Shown piece after piece: positions 33,976 through 42,653 of a stretch of DNA of 64,000 nt. Within the stretch, counting starts at the first letter, position 1. Each line of letters begins with the position of its first letter. A model generated the notes under the pieces. The model saw only the letters and a program-made list of their open reading frames with translations. It was not told the DNA's origin and did no database searches. The stretch is from positions 930,001 through 994,000 of the forward strand of contig NZ_QRDP01000004.1 in the NCBI RefSeq assembly GCF_003385775.1. Direction: 5' to 3'. The position numbers and the translations under genes are program-made. The DNA comes from Parasphingopyxis lamellibrachiae (GTDB taxonomy: Bacteria > Pseudomonadota > Alphaproteobacteria > Sphingomonadales > Sphingomonadaceae).

Positions 33976-35910
33976 TTAAGCCTTGCTCTCTTCGTCCGCT
34001 CCGGCGTCTTCGTCGACCTCGGAGAATTCGGCATCGACTACATCTTCGCTGTCTGTCGAACCACCATCGGCAGCGGCCTCGCCTTCGGCAGCGCCGCCTT
34101 CGGCCTGCTGGGCTTCATAGATTTTCTGGCCCATCTGCATCGCCGCCTGTGCCAGCTCTTCAGACTTGGTTTTCATCGCTGCACCGTCATCGGCCTCGAT
34201 CGCCGACTTGGTTTCGGCAATCTTGGTTTCGATTTCCTGCTTCAGATCGCCATCGATCTTGTCGCCATGCTCGTTGAGCTGCTGTTCGGTCGAGTGAACA
34301 AGGCTTTCAGCCTGGTTCTTCGACTCGGCGGCCTCGCGGCGGGCCTTGTCTTCCTCCGCAAACTGTTCGGCTTCCTGGACCATCTTCTCGATATCGGAAT
34401 CCTCGAGACCGCCAGATGCCTGGATCTTGATCTGCTGTTCCTTGCCGGTGCCCTTATCCTTGGCGGACACGTTCACGATGCCGTTGGCGTCGATATCGAA
34501 CGTCACCTCGATCTGCGGAACGCCGCGCGGCGCGGGCGGAATGCCGACCAGGTCAAACTGACCGAGCATCTTGTTGTCCGCCGCCATTTCACGCTCGCCC
34601 TGGAAAACGCGGATCGTCACGGCATTCTGATTGTCGTCGGCCGTCGAATAGGTTTGCGTCTTCTTGGTCGGGATCGTCGTGTTCCGGTCGATCATCCGGG
34701 TGAAGACTCCGCCCAGCGTCTCGATGCCGAGCGACAGCGGCGTTACGTCGAGCAGCAGAACGTCTTTGACATCGCCCTGCAGAACGCCAGCCTGGATGGC
34801 CGCGCCCATGGCAACGACTTCGTCAGGATTCACGCCGGTATGCGGTTCTTTGCCGAAGAAATCCTGCACAACGCTGCGCACCTTGGGCATGCGCGTCATG
34901 CCGCCGACCAGGATAACCTCGTCGATATCGGCGGATTTAACACCGGCATCCTCAATCGCTTTTTTGCAGGGATCGAGTGTGCGCTTGATCAGATCGCCGA
35001 CCAGCTGCTCCAAATCCGAGCGCGTGATCGTCTTCACGAGATGCTTGGGCCCATTCTGGTCGGCCGTGATGAACGGCAGGTTGACTTCGGTCGACTGTGC
35101 CGAGCTGAGTTCGATCTTGGCCTTTTCAGCGGCTTCCTTGAGCCGCTGCAGCGCGAGCTTGTCGCTGCGCAGATCGATGCCTTCGTCCTTCTTGAATCCC
35201 TCAGCGAGAAATTCGACAACCTTGCTGTCGAAATCTTCACCGCCAAGGAAGGTGTCGCCATTGGTGGATTTCACCTCGAACACGCCATCGCCGATTTCGA
35301 GAACGGAAATGTCGAATGTACCGCCGCCGAGATCGTATACGGCAATCGTCTTGCCGTCATTTTTCTCAAGCCCGTAAGCGAGCGCAGCCGCCGTCGGCTC
35401 GTTGATAATGCGCAGCACTTCAAGGCCGGCAATCTTGCCGGCATCTTTCGTTGCCTGACGCTGAGCGTCGTTGAAATAGGCTGGAACCGTGATCACCGCC
35501 TGGGTAACCGTTTCACCGAGATAGCTTTCGGCCGTTTCTTTCATCTTCTGCAGGATGAAGGCGGAAATCTGGGACGGGCTGTATTCTTCCCCACCAGCCT
35601 TGACCCATGCATCGCCATTGCCGCCTTTGACGATGGTATACGGAACCAGTTCCATATCTTTCTTCGTCAGCGGATCATCAAAGCGGCGGCCAATAAGGCG
35701 CTTCACTGCAAAAACCGTGCTGTCAGGATTGGTGACGGCCTGGCGCTTGGCAGGCTGGCCGATCAGGCGCTCGCCGTCCTTGGTGAAAGCGACCATCGAC
35801 GCGGTCGTCCGTTCGCCTTCCGAATTTTCGATAACCTTGGGCTTGCCGCCTTCCATGACAGCAACGCACGAATTCGTGGTGCCCAGATCGATACCAATAA
35901 CTTTAGCCAT
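33976..35910 (-). CDS. dnaK: Chaperone DnaK (Hsp70)
   Basis: DnaK is the ATP-driven Hsp70 chaperone working with DnaJ and GrpE. The 644-residue product begins [18 protein letters not shown], has the [10 protein letters not shown]-type phosphate motif (here [12 protein letters not shown]), the linker region [13 protein letters not shown], and a typical lid. The C-terminus is acidic (DEDAGADEE) and ends SKA rather than EEVD, as in other bacteria. A RpoH-like promoter lies about 90 nt upstream. The gene is separated from grpE and hrcA, which lie about 5 kb away. Confidence 0.98.
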   Translation of the reverse strand: MAKVIGIDLGTTNSCVAVMEGGKPKVIENSEGERTTASMVAFTKDGERLIGQPAKRQAVTNPDSTVFAVKRLIGRRFDDPLTKKDMELVPYTIVKGGNGDAWVKAGGEEYSPSQISAFILQKMKETAESYLGETVTQAVITVPAYFNDAQRQATKDAGKIAGLEVLRIINEPTAAALAYGLEKNDGKTIAVYDLGGGTFDISVLEIGDGVFEVKSTNGDTFLGGEDFDSKVVEFLAEGFKKDEGIDLRSDKLALQRLKEAAEKAKIELSSAQSTEVNLPFITADQNGPKHLVKTITRSDLEQLVGDLIKRTLDPCKKAIEDAGVKSADIDEVILVGGMTRMPKVRSVVQDFFGKEPHTGVNPDEVVAMGAAIQAGVLQGDVKDVLLLDVTPLSLGIETLGGVFTRMIDRNTTIPTKKTQTYSTADDNQNAVTIRVFQGEREMAADNKMLGQFDLVGIPPAPRGVPQIEVTFDIDANGIVNVSAKDKGTGKEQQIKIQASGGLEDSDIEKMVQEAEQFAEEDKARREAAESKNQAESLVHSTEQQLNEHGDKIDGDLKQEIETKIAETKSAIEADDGAAMKTKSEELAQAAMQMGQKIYEAQQAEGGAAEGEAAADGGSTDSEDVVDAEFSEVDEDAGADEESKA

Positions 35911-36000
35911 TTTATTCCTCTTTATTTCCCCAATATTCGGCGGAGCCGATGGCTCCCCTCACGATGAAGCAAGAACCGTCGGCGCGGCATTACAGGGGCG

Positions 36001-36028
36001 ATATAGGTGGGCTTTTTCTTGCTGCAAG
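36001..36028 (-). promoter_or_regulatory. Putative RpoH (sigma-32) promoter of dnaK
   Basis: On the minus strand CTTG (36028-36025) and CCTATAT (36007-36001) are separated by 17 nt. This fits the alphaproteobacterial heat-shock consensus CTTG-N16-18-CYTATNT. The distance to the dnaK ATG is about 90 nt. No CIRCE element was seen here. Confidence 0.6.
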
Positions 36029-36076
36029 CGTCGGACAGCACTAAAGGAAACCATCTGTTCAGATATGGGATTTTTC

Positions 36077-36544
36077 ATGCGCTTTCCAATTACCGCTGCC
36101 ATCGCCTCAATCGCCCTGTTTGCCTGCAGTTCCGCCGAAGAAGCGGCGCCGTTAGAGACAGTCGAAAATGCGTGGGTTCGGCTCCCGGCAGTCGACGGCA
36201 GACCGGCCGCCGCCTATTTCATGCTGAATGGCGGCGAAGCCGGCGATACGCTGCTTGCGGTGGACAGCGAGCGCGTTGCAACCATCGAGCTGCATGAAAC
36301 TACCATGGAGGACGGGGTGATGCGGATGCGCCCGATCATGTCCGCCGATGTCCCCGCGGGCGAAACCGTGGCATTCGAACCCGGCGGACGCCACGCGATG
36401 CTGTTCGGCATCGATCCGGAAATAACGCCTGGCACGTCCGTGTCCCTCAATTTTCGTTTCGACAGCGGCCGCGATGTCAGCGTCGACGCCGTAACGATCG
36501 CTGCCGGGGGCGATGCGCCGTTCGAAGCCGCCCAGCCTGAATAG
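36077..36544 (+). CDS. PCuAC-family periplasmic copper chaperone (lipoprotein)
   Basis: PCuAC proteins deliver copper to cytochrome oxidase CuA or CuB. The 155-residue product has a lipoprotein signal with lipobox LFAC. The copper-binding pattern follows: H and M in IELHETTMEDGVMRM, and H-x-M in GGRHAMLFGI about 40 residues later. The start at 36077 has GGGA upstream; ATG 36065 is an in-frame alternative. It is divergent from dnaK with no other copper gene nearby. The lipobox suggests inner- or outer-membrane anchoring. Confidence 0.85.
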   Translation: MRFPITAAIASIALFACSSAEEAAPLETVENAWVRLPAVDGRPAAAYFMLNGGEAGDTLLAVDSERVATIELHETTMEDGVMRMRPIMSADVPAGETVAFEPGGRHAMLFGIDPEITPGTSVSLNFRFDSGRDVSVDAVTIAAGGDAPFEAAQPE

Positions 36545-36680
36545 ACAATTTTGATCTCGATCATGTTCGATTGACGCTTTGCCCCCTATATTCGAGAGCG
36601 GATCGCACGGCTGCATGGTCGGCCTTGCCAATTCGTTCACCAGTCGCCCGGTGGCGACGATTGAAATGGGGAAATCAATC

Positions 36681-37589
36681 ATGCTCATGAAAAACATGGC
36701 TGCTGCAGCGGCATTGTCCACGGTGGCGATTGCGACGGCACCCGCGCAGGCACAGAATTACAACCTGGACCCGAACTACGGCACGATCCAGCTCAATGCC
36801 GGTTTTGCGGACGATCCCCGGCTCATCGAATTGTCTTCGGGCGGCAATATCGACGCCTCGTCGGTCGGCGGCGGATGCCGCGGTTATGTGAGCAACGCAC
36901 CCGATGTACGCGTCGTCTATTCGAGCGGCAGTCTGCCGCTGATGTTTTCCGTCGCGTCAGACGCCGATACCACGCTTGTCGTGAACGCCCCCGATGGCCG
37001 CTGGTATTGCGACGATGACGGGGGCAGCGGCCTCAACCCGGCGCTGCGCTTCGACCGCCCTCTTTCGGGGCGCTACGAGGTCTGGGTCGGCACCTATGGC
37101 AGCACGAGCCTACAATCAGCCATACTCGGCATTTCCGAGCTCTATAACGATATTTCCGACCGGCCTGCAGGCAATGTCGGCGGCGCACCCGACTTCTCGC
37201 TCGATCCCAATTACGGTTCAGTGTCTCTCAACGCAGGCTTCACGCCCGATCCCCACCGGATCCGTCTGCAGTCGGGAGGGCCGATCGATGCCTCGACGCT
37301 CGGCAGCTCGTGTCGCGGCTATGTCTCCCGCGCGCCAGACTATCGCGTCCGCTATTCCAGCGGGCGGTTTCCGCTGATCATCTCGGCAGAGTCCAGCGCC
37401 GATACGACACTCGTTATCAACGGGCCGGACGGCAGTTGGTATTGCGACGACGATGGCGGCATTGGCCTCAACCCGTCGATCCGCTTCAATACACCGGGTT
37501 CGGGGCAATATGATATCTGGGTCGGCACCTATGGCGATACCCAGCTTGAATCGGCCATTCTCGACATATCCGAACTCTACAGCAACTGA
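36681..37589 (+). CDS. Secreted protein with two tandem DPNY/WYCDDD repeats
   Basis: The start at 36681 follows GGGGAAA. The 302-residue product has a signal peptide (ALSTVAIATAPAQAQ) and then two copies of one ~120-residue domain, about residues 25-155 and 165-300. Each copy begins LDPNYG, then has an SGG.IDAS turn, CRGYVS, APD.RV.YSSG, DTTLV, WYCDDDGG, GLNP, and ends WVGTYG then ISELY. Each has two cysteines, which probably form a disulfide. The acidic WYCDDD patch and the Gly/Asn loop could bind calcium. No protease triad is visible, although relatives are sometimes named peptidase S1. The function is unknown. A one-repeat paralogue follows downstream. Confidence 0.8.
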   Translation: MLMKNMAAAAALSTVAIATAPAQAQNYNLDPNYGTIQLNAGFADDPRLIELSSGGNIDASSVGGGCRGYVSNAPDVRVVYSSGSLPLMFSVASDADTTLVVNAPDGRWYCDDDGGSGLNPALRFDRPLSGRYEVWVGTYGSTSLQSAILGISELYNDISDRPAGNVGGAPDFSLDPNYGSVSLNAGFTPDPHRIRLQSGGPIDASTLGSSCRGYVSRAPDYRVRYSSGRFPLIISAESSADTTLVINGPDGSWYCDDDGGIGLNPSIRFNTPGSGQYDIWVGTYGDTQLESAILDISELYSN

Positions 37590-37779
37590 TCGCCGCGCCG
37601 CGAGGCCGGTCCATCATGAAACCTGGCCCCTGCGTCTGGTTCGGCGCCGGCTCGCTGGCCATGTGAGCCAATCTGAACAGATGGTGTAGCAGGGGATCAT
37701 CGCCGGTTAAGTTTCCGCGCGCTAGCGGTGAAATCGGGTCGTGAAACGGGTTAGCTCGCCATGCCCGGTGTGCTGGCAA

Positions 37780-37797
37780 CGCCGCCCCATGGCGGCG
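37780..37797 (+). other. GC hairpin in the leader of the one-repeat secreted gene
   Basis: CGCCGCC, CCAT, GGCGGCG form a perfect 7 bp stem ending 23 nt before the ATG at 37821. No U-run follows. The rest of the 231 nt gap from 37590 shows no gene. A leader stability or regulatory role is possible. Confidence 0.4.
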
Positions 37798-37820
37798 CTT
37801 CAACAGAGGAACTTTGAATT

Positions 37821-38294
37821 ATGCTCGTGAAAAACCTGGCTGCGGCCCTGGCCTTGTCCGTTACGGCTGTTTCGGTCGGACCGGCAACGGCGCAAAACAT
37901 CAACGCCGACCCGAATTATGAGACGGTCCAGCTCAGCACCGGTTTCACGCCGGATCCCCATTATATCAGGCTCCAGTCCGGCGGCAGCATCGATGCGCAG
38001 ACGATCAGCAACAGCTGCCGGGGCTTCATTTCCGATGCGCCGGATGTCCGCCTCCATTTCGAAGCGGGGCAGCTGCCCCTCCTGATTTCCGCACTGTCGG
38101 ACTCCGATACAACCCTGGTGATCAACGCGCCGAACGGCCGCTGGTATTGCGACGACGATAGCGGCGACGGCCTGAACCCGTCGGTGCGTTTCGATCCCGC
38201 CATGAGCGGGCGATACGAAATTTGGGTGGGAACCTATGGCGGTCGCTCGCTAGAAGAGACGCGCCTGTCGATTTCCGAGCTTTACAGCCAGTAA
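37821..38294 (+). CDS. Secreted protein with one DPNY/WYCDDD repeat, paralogue of the gene at 36681
   Basis: The 157-residue protein carries a signal peptide (ALALSVTAVSVGPATAQ) and one repeat with ADPNYE, SGGSIDA, CRGFIS, APDVRL, DTTLVINAP, WYCDDDSG, GLNP and WVGTYG. Its repeat is closer to the second repeat of the upstream gene (shared FTPDPH and IRLQSGG) than to the first. The first bases of both genes are also alike (MLMKNMAAA and MLVKNLAAA), so the pair arose by duplication including the signal sequence. The same two cysteines are kept. Function is unknown; the protein should be periplasmic or released. Confidence 0.8.
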   Translation: MLVKNLAAALALSVTAVSVGPATAQNINADPNYETVQLSTGFTPDPHYIRLQSGGSIDAQTISNSCRGFISDAPDVRLHFEAGQLPLLISALSDSDTTLVINAPNGRWYCDDDSGDGLNPSVRFDPAMSGRYEIWVGTYGGRSLEETRLSISELYSQ

Positions 38295-38376
38295 TATTCC
38301 GGGGGCGCGGCGAAAGGCTAACCGCCCCGCCCCCTATCCCCTTGAATAGTTGGACGCGCTCGGCTCAAATGATGCC

Positions 38377-38847
38377 ATGGCGCAAACATCCCCAAGCCGT
38401 CCGCTGACGGAGGCCGAACGCACGCTTTCCGCCAGCATGTTCGGCAAGGCGATCGAATATGACGCGGTGAAGCTGCACCGGAAAAAATGGTTTCCGTTCC
38501 AGCCGGTCAACAGCCTGATGGCGCCGACTGGCGGTATCTGGTTTCACCCCAAAGGCCCCTATTGGCATGAGGATTTCGGCCAGGCGCCGCTTAAGCTCCA
38601 GGCGCTTTTCCTGCACGAGATGACCCATGTCTGGCAGTATCAGTCGGGCATCTTCCTCCCGCTGCGCCGCCATCCCTTTTGTCGCTATCACTACAGCCTG
38701 AAGCCGGGATGGCCGCTCAAACGCTACGGGATAGAGCAACAGGCTGAAATCGTGCGGCATATATTCCTTCTGCGCAAAGGCCTGCCCGTTCCCGGCGCGC
38801 CCGCCCTGGGCAGCTATGAGGCCATCCTGCCCTTCTCATCGCCCTGA
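38377..38847 (+). CDS. Small protein with HExxH zinc-hydrolase motif
   Basis: The 156-residue product (ATG at 38377; a TTG start at 38350 is possible) has HEMTH at residues 80-84, the HExxH zincin motif. A downstream glutamate in GIEQQAEIVRH (E124) is a candidate third ligand. The segment FHPKGPYWHEDFG before the motif is also typical of the uncharacterised family named Vgr-related in sphingomonads. No signal peptide is visible. A short metallopeptidase or peptidase-like fold is plausible; substrate and activity are unknown. It stands alone between secreted-protein genes. Confidence 0.65.
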   Translation: MAQTSPSRPLTEAERTLSASMFGKAIEYDAVKLHRKKWFPFQPVNSLMAPTGGIWFHPKGPYWHEDFGQAPLKLQALFLHEMTHVWQYQSGIFLPLRRHPFCRYHYSLKPGWPLKRYGIEQQAEIVRHIFLLRKGLPVPGAPALGSYEAILPFSSP

Positions 38848-38931
38848 TCTGCAGAAACCCGATTCACGATCCCGATCATTGCCCGCCTCGTCATAGAACG
38901 CTACAGAATCCCAAACATGTGGAGGGTGGAA

Positions 38932-39930
38932 ATGTCTGGCGGCGTAAAACAACTGATGGCGGCAGCGATTGCCTTGACGGCGCTGATCGCAATTCCCTTT
39001 ACGGCACCGGCACAACGCGCTGCGCCGCCACCGCTGCCCGAGATGCCGGCGCGCCCGGTCATGAGCCAGGCCGCCTATCCCGATTGCATCCATGATTTTA
39101 GGGCCGAGCGCGACGAATATGCCCGGGCCGATGCGACGACCGCCTGTATCCAGGAGCTGGACGCCTATCAGGCCATCGCGCTTGCCGATTTTCCGCAGAG
39201 GATGGTCGAACATCAGCAGCGCGTTCGAGATATCTACGAAGCCCAGGTGATGAACAATTTCGATTATCCTCAGGATCAGGCGGACCGGTTCTTCGCCCGC
39301 ACCCTGCAGGAAATGGAAGACTCCAATGCGGATGGCCCGAACATGGCCACCTATCGGGAAATGCTGGCGCGCTGGCAGGAAGACCGGGCCTATCTGCAGG
39401 AACGTTTCTGCCGTTATTCGGGTGTCTGTTCGGGCTATGCGCAAACCGCCGAGTCCCGGGCGCGCGACCTTGAAGACGGCACTGTGCGCCCAACCCGGCG
39501 CGAAGACCGCGCTGAGAGCAACAGCTGCAACACGGAGCGCGCCGGCGGCGGCATATTGGGCGGCATACTTGGCGGCGTGGTCGGGGAAGCGACCGGCGTA
39601 GGCGCCTTGGGCGGCTTTATAGTCGGCCAGTTCGCCGGCGTACTCGTCGCCGAAATCGCCTGCCAGCTTGAGCCCGAAGAGCAGGAGCGCATGGCCGAAG
39701 CGACCGAGGAAGTAACCACCCAGGAAGAGGTTGGCGCGACTGCAAGCTGGGTCAGCCCGACCCGCGCCGATGTTTCGGGTTCCTCCACGGTAACCGCCTT
39801 GAATTCGCGGCCCAATGGCGCACGCTGCATGGACGTGACGGATGTTGTGATCGTCAGCGGCGAAGAGACGCGCATATCCAAACGCATGTGCCGCGGCCCG
39901 GGCGAATCCCGGTACACATTGGCGGCCTAG
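38932..39930 (+). CDS. Exported protein with glycine-zipper segment and RT0821-like C-terminus
   Basis: The start at 38932 follows GGAGGG. The 332-residue protein has a signal peptide (ALTALIAIPFTAPAQ) and an alpha-helical body with four to five cysteines. Near residue 207-235 a glycine zipper (GGGILGGILGGVVGEATG) is followed by a second Gly-rich helix, as in 17-kDa surface-antigen proteins. The last ~60 residues (SWVSPTRADVSG to ESRYTLA) resemble the RT0821/Lpp0805 surface protein end. It is probably membrane-associated in the periplasm or outer membrane. No catalytic motif is seen. Confidence 0.7.
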   Translation: MSGGVKQLMAAAIALTALIAIPFTAPAQRAAPPPLPEMPARPVMSQAAYPDCIHDFRAERDEYARADATTACIQELDAYQAIALADFPQRMVEHQQRVRDIYEAQVMNNFDYPQDQADRFFARTLQEMEDSNADGPNMATYREMLARWQEDRAYLQERFCRYSGVCSGYAQTAESRARDLEDGTVRPTRREDRAESNSCNTERAGGGILGGILGGVVGEATGVGALGGFIVGQFAGVLVAEIACQLEPEEQERMAEATEEVTTQEEVGATASWVSPTRADVSGSSTVTALNSRPNGARCMDVTDVVIVSGEETRISKRMCRGPGESRYTLAA

Positions 39931-39947
39931 GGCCGGCCCGCGACGCG

Positions 39948-40427
39948 ATGCTTGTCCGCCCGTTCGAGACATCGGACAGAAAGGCATTTGCCGACCTCAA
40001 TCTCGCCTGGATCGAAGAGGGATTCACGGTCGAACAGTCCGACCGCGAACAGCTGAACGATCCGGAAAAATCGATTATCGCCCTGGGCGGCCGGATCATC
40101 ATCGCCGAAATTGACGGCGAGGTTTGTGGATGCGGCGCCGTTCTGCCCGCCCATATCCAGCCCTTTGCGGGCAAATATTATGTCGAGATCGTCAAAATGG
40201 CGGCAAAAGCCGGAATGCGCGGCCATGGCATTGGCGGCGCGATCATGGCGCGGCTCATCGATGAGGCGCGCGCCATGAAGGCCGACGGCATCTGGATCGA
40301 AACGGCCGAAAAACTGACCGCCGCCAACCGCTTGTACCGATCGTCCGGCTTTCGAGAACTCGCCAGCGAAGAATTCTGGCCGACGCCCTATAGCCGCTGC
40401 AACACGCAGCTGCTGCTGGAATTCTAG
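39948..40427 (+). CDS. GNAT family N-acetyltransferase
   Basis: With the ATG at 39948 the product is 159 residues, a single GNAT domain. The acetyl-CoA loop reads GMRGHGIGGAIMARLIDEA (R/Q-x-x-G-x-G/A), followed by the AANRLYRSSGF segment. The substrate is not predictable. The gene starts 18 nt after the glycine-zipper gene on the same strand. Its stop overlaps the grpE stop by 4 nt in convergent orientation. Confidence 0.85.
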   Translation: MLVRPFETSDRKAFADLNLAWIEEGFTVEQSDREQLNDPEKSIIALGGRIIIAEIDGEVCGCGAVLPAHIQPFAGKYYVEIVKMAAKAGMRGHGIGGAIMARLIDEARAMKADGIWIETAEKLTAANRLYRSSGFRELASEEFWPTPYSRCNTQLLLEF

Positions 40428-41023
40428 TCCGGCTTTTTCGCCACACCGACCAGGGCCGGGCGAAGCAGTCGATCCTTGATCATATAGCCGCGCTGCATCT
40501 GCTGGACGATCACCCCGGGTTCCGCCTCGACGCTCGGAATCTCTACCATGGCCTGATGCCTGTTCGGGTCCAGCTCCTCGCCAACCGCCTCGATCGGGGC
40601 GATGCCGTGCTTGCCGAAAACCGTTTCCAGTTCGCGGCCAGTGGCCTCCAGCCCGGCAACCAGGCCTTTGAATTTCTCATCGTCACGCAATTCCTGCGGG
40701 ATCGCGTCGAGCGCACGCTCGAGATTGTCCGCTACCGACAGGATGTCGCGGGAAAAGCCGGTCGCGGCATAGGTGCTGGCATTCTGCTTTTCCTGCTCAA
40801 GCCGCCGGCGTGTGTTCTGTTCCTCGGCTTTGGCGTACAGAATATCCTGCTTTGCCGCGGCAAGCTCTTTTTCCAGCGCGGCTATCCGGTCGGCATCCGA
40901 AACCTGCTCGCTGTCCTCATCGTCCAGCATGCTCTCCGGAACGCCGGCCAGTTCAGCCTCGGCCTCTTCAGACAGGTTTTCATTATCCATGTTGTCGCTT
41001 TTCTCGCCGTCCATTTTTGTCAT
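40424..41023 (-). CDS. grpE: Nucleotide exchange factor GrpE
   Basis: GrpE releases ADP from DnaK. The 199-residue protein has an acidic N-terminal tail, a long coiled-coil helix (about residues 45-100), and the C-terminal beta domain with NRHQAMVEIPS and GYMIKDRLLRPALVGVA, the family signature. The start is directly after the hrcA stop (TGAATG), so the two genes are translationally coupled. A second ATG at residue 12 is possible. Confidence 0.95.
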   Translation of the reverse strand: MTKMDGEKSDNMDNENLSEEAEAELAGVPESMLDDEDSEQVSDADRIAALEKELAAAKQDILYAKAEEQNTRRRLEQEKQNASTYAATGFSRDILSVADNLERALDAIPQELRDDEKFKGLVAGLEATGRELETVFGKHGIAPIEAVGEELDPNRHQAMVEIPSVEAEPGVIVQQMQRGYMIKDRLLRPALVGVAKKPD

Positions 41024-42067
41024 TCAGCTCACTAGTTTCGAAAGAGTTTTTGCGGTGAAGTCCACCATGGGAACGACACGCGCGTAGTTCAAGCGTGTCG
41101 GCCCAATAACGCCGACCACGCCCACGACCTGACCGTCCCCGTCATGATAGGGCGCGGCAATAACCGAAGAGCCGGAAAGGGAGAACAGTTTATTCTCCGA
41201 TCCGATAAATATCTTGGTGGCCCTGGCATCGCGGGCATGGTCGAGCAACTGCGCGATTTCTTCCTTACCCTCCAGCTCGCCAAGCAGCAGGCGCACCCGT
41301 TCGAGATCGGCGGCAGCGGTTTCGTCGAGCAGGTTCGCCTGGCCTCGCACGATCAATACCGGGCGCGCCGCATTATCGCGAGACCAGGTCGCCAGCCCGC
41401 GGGCAATCAGGTCCTGAGCGGCCGCATCGAGGGCCGCTTGCCCATGTCCGATTTCCTCCTGCAGACGCGCCGTCGCCTGTTCGAGTGTCAGTCCGGAAAG
41501 ACGCCGGCTGATATAGTTCGCCGCCTCGTTAAGGGTTGAGGCGGGCACTGGATGCGGAAGATCGACGATCCGGTTTTCCACGGTCCCGTCGCTGCCGACC
41601 AGCACCGCAAGCGCTCGTTGTTCGGAAAGTGAGACGAATCCGAATTGGTTGAGCACCGGCTCGCGCTTCGAGACATGGACGATGCCCGCGCAGGCAGACA
41701 GGCCGGACAAAGCGGCCGTCGTATTCGCCACGGCTTCTTCGACCGGGCCGTCCGCCTTGCTCTGGGATTCGATGGCCTGTTGCTCAGCCGCCGTCAGCCG
41801 GCCGGCCTGCATCATCCCGTCGACAAACAGACGAAGGCCGGTTTCCGTCGGCATGCGTCCGGCACTCGTATGCGGCGCCGCGAGCAGGCTGAGCTCCTCC
41901 AGATCCTGCATGACGTTGCGGATCGATGCCGGCGAAAGGCTGAGCCCCGACATTTTGGAAATCGTTCGCGATCCGACCGGCTCGCCATTCTCCAGATAGG
42001 ACTCGACGACCGTGCGAAATACATCGCGCGCGCGCTCGGACAGTTCATTGACGTTCGGACCAGCCAT
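41024..42067 (-). CDS. hrcA: Heat-inducible transcription repressor HrcA
   Basis: HrcA represses groESL and related heat-shock genes at CIRCE operators and needs GroEL for activity. The 347-residue protein (ATG at 42067; longer frame to 42133 lacks family support) has an N-terminal winged helix (ERARDVFRTVVESYL and PASIRNVMQDLEE). The middle and C-terminal HrcA domains follow (GSSVIAAPYHDGDGQVVGVVGVIGPTRLNYARVVPMVDFTAKTL). It forms an operon with grpE. No CIRCE inverted repeat was found in this window, so its targets, probably groESL, lie elsewhere. Confidence 0.95.
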   Translation of the reverse strand: MAGPNVNELSERARDVFRTVVESYLENGEPVGSRTISKMSGLSLSPASIRNVMQDLEELSLLAAPHTSAGRMPTETGLRLFVDGMMQAGRLTAAEQQAIESQSKADGPVEEAVANTTAALSGLSACAGIVHVSKREPVLNQFGFVSLSEQRALAVLVGSDGTVENRIVDLPHPVPASTLNEAANYISRRLSGLTLEQATARLQEEIGHGQAALDAAAQDLIARGLATWSRDNAARPVLIVRGQANLLDETAAADLERVRLLLGELEGKEEIAQLLDHARDARATKIFIGSENKLFSLSGSSVIAAPYHDGDGQVVGVVGVIGPTRLNYARVVPMVDFTAKTLSKLVS

Positions 42068-42236
42068 GAAGAGGATGTAGAAACTCCGCTCGCAAACTGC
42101 CAGCCCTGCCACCTGCCCTTTCCTCCGGCGCATCGCAGTTGCTGTTCGTCGCGCCTATCATGTCGTTGGTCGACATCAAGGTAACGACACTTGCCGTAAA
42201 TTGCGAAAATCGGTATGGAACCGGCAAAACAGACCG

Positions 42237-42653
42237 ATGGCAGACAAGAACTCACCTCCCCCCGCGCCTTCCGAGGCGGAAGCGGAAATTCTCCAGATTG
42301 TCTGGGAATGCCAGCCTGTGTCTGTGCGCACGGTCCATGAACAAATCCGCCAAATTCGCGATGTTGGCTATACGACAGTGCTCAAACAGCTTCAGCGGAT
42401 GCTCGACAAGGGGCTTGTCGACCGCATTCACGGCAAGGGCAAATCGTTCGATTATATCGCGACGCAACCGGCGTCGGAAACGCGGACCACACTGCTGAAC
42501 CGGCTGGTACGGACCGTATTTGGCAATTCGACCAACGATCTGGTCATGCATGCACTGGGCCGCGACGACGTGTCGCCCAGTGAAATAGAACAACTCAAGG
42601 CTTTCATCGCAGAACTGGAAGCCGAAAAGGGGGACTCAGAGGATGTCGATTGA
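42237..42653 (+). CDS. BlaI/MecI/CopY family repressor
   Basis: The 138-residue protein (ATG at 42237; the upstream TTG frame start at 42201 has no support) has a winged-helix DNA-binding domain with the helix SVRTVHEQIRQIRDVGYTTVLKQLQRMLDKG. A C-terminal dimerisation helix with the cleavage-region segment NSTNDLVMHAL follows. In BlaI, proteolysis in that region relieves repression. It overlaps the M56 peptidase gene by 11 nt, the usual coupling of repressor and sensor protease. It is divergent from hrcA. The operator is probably in the 170 nt gap, but I could not identify it with confidence. Confidence 0.9.
   Translation: MADKNSPPPAPSEAEAEILQIVWECQPVSVRTVHEQIRQIRDVGYTTVLKQLQRMLDKGLVDRIHGKGKSFDYIATQPASETRTTLLNRLVRTVFGNSTNDLVMHALGRDDVSPSEIEQLKAFIAELEAEKGDSEDVD

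Noticed and set aside
33469-35967. An 832-codon plus-strand open frame across dnaJ and dnaK
   Set aside because: It is fully antisense to two highly conserved chaperone genes and reads as low-information sequence.
42134-42236. TAACGACACTTGCCGTAA near 42181-42198 as a BlaI operator
   Set aside because: It is only an imperfect dyad and does not match the TACA/TGTA form of known BlaI operators, so it is not listed as a feature.
42068-42236. CIRCE operator upstream of hrcA
   Set aside because: No inverted repeat resembling TTAGCACTC and GAGTGCTAA is present here or before dnaK.
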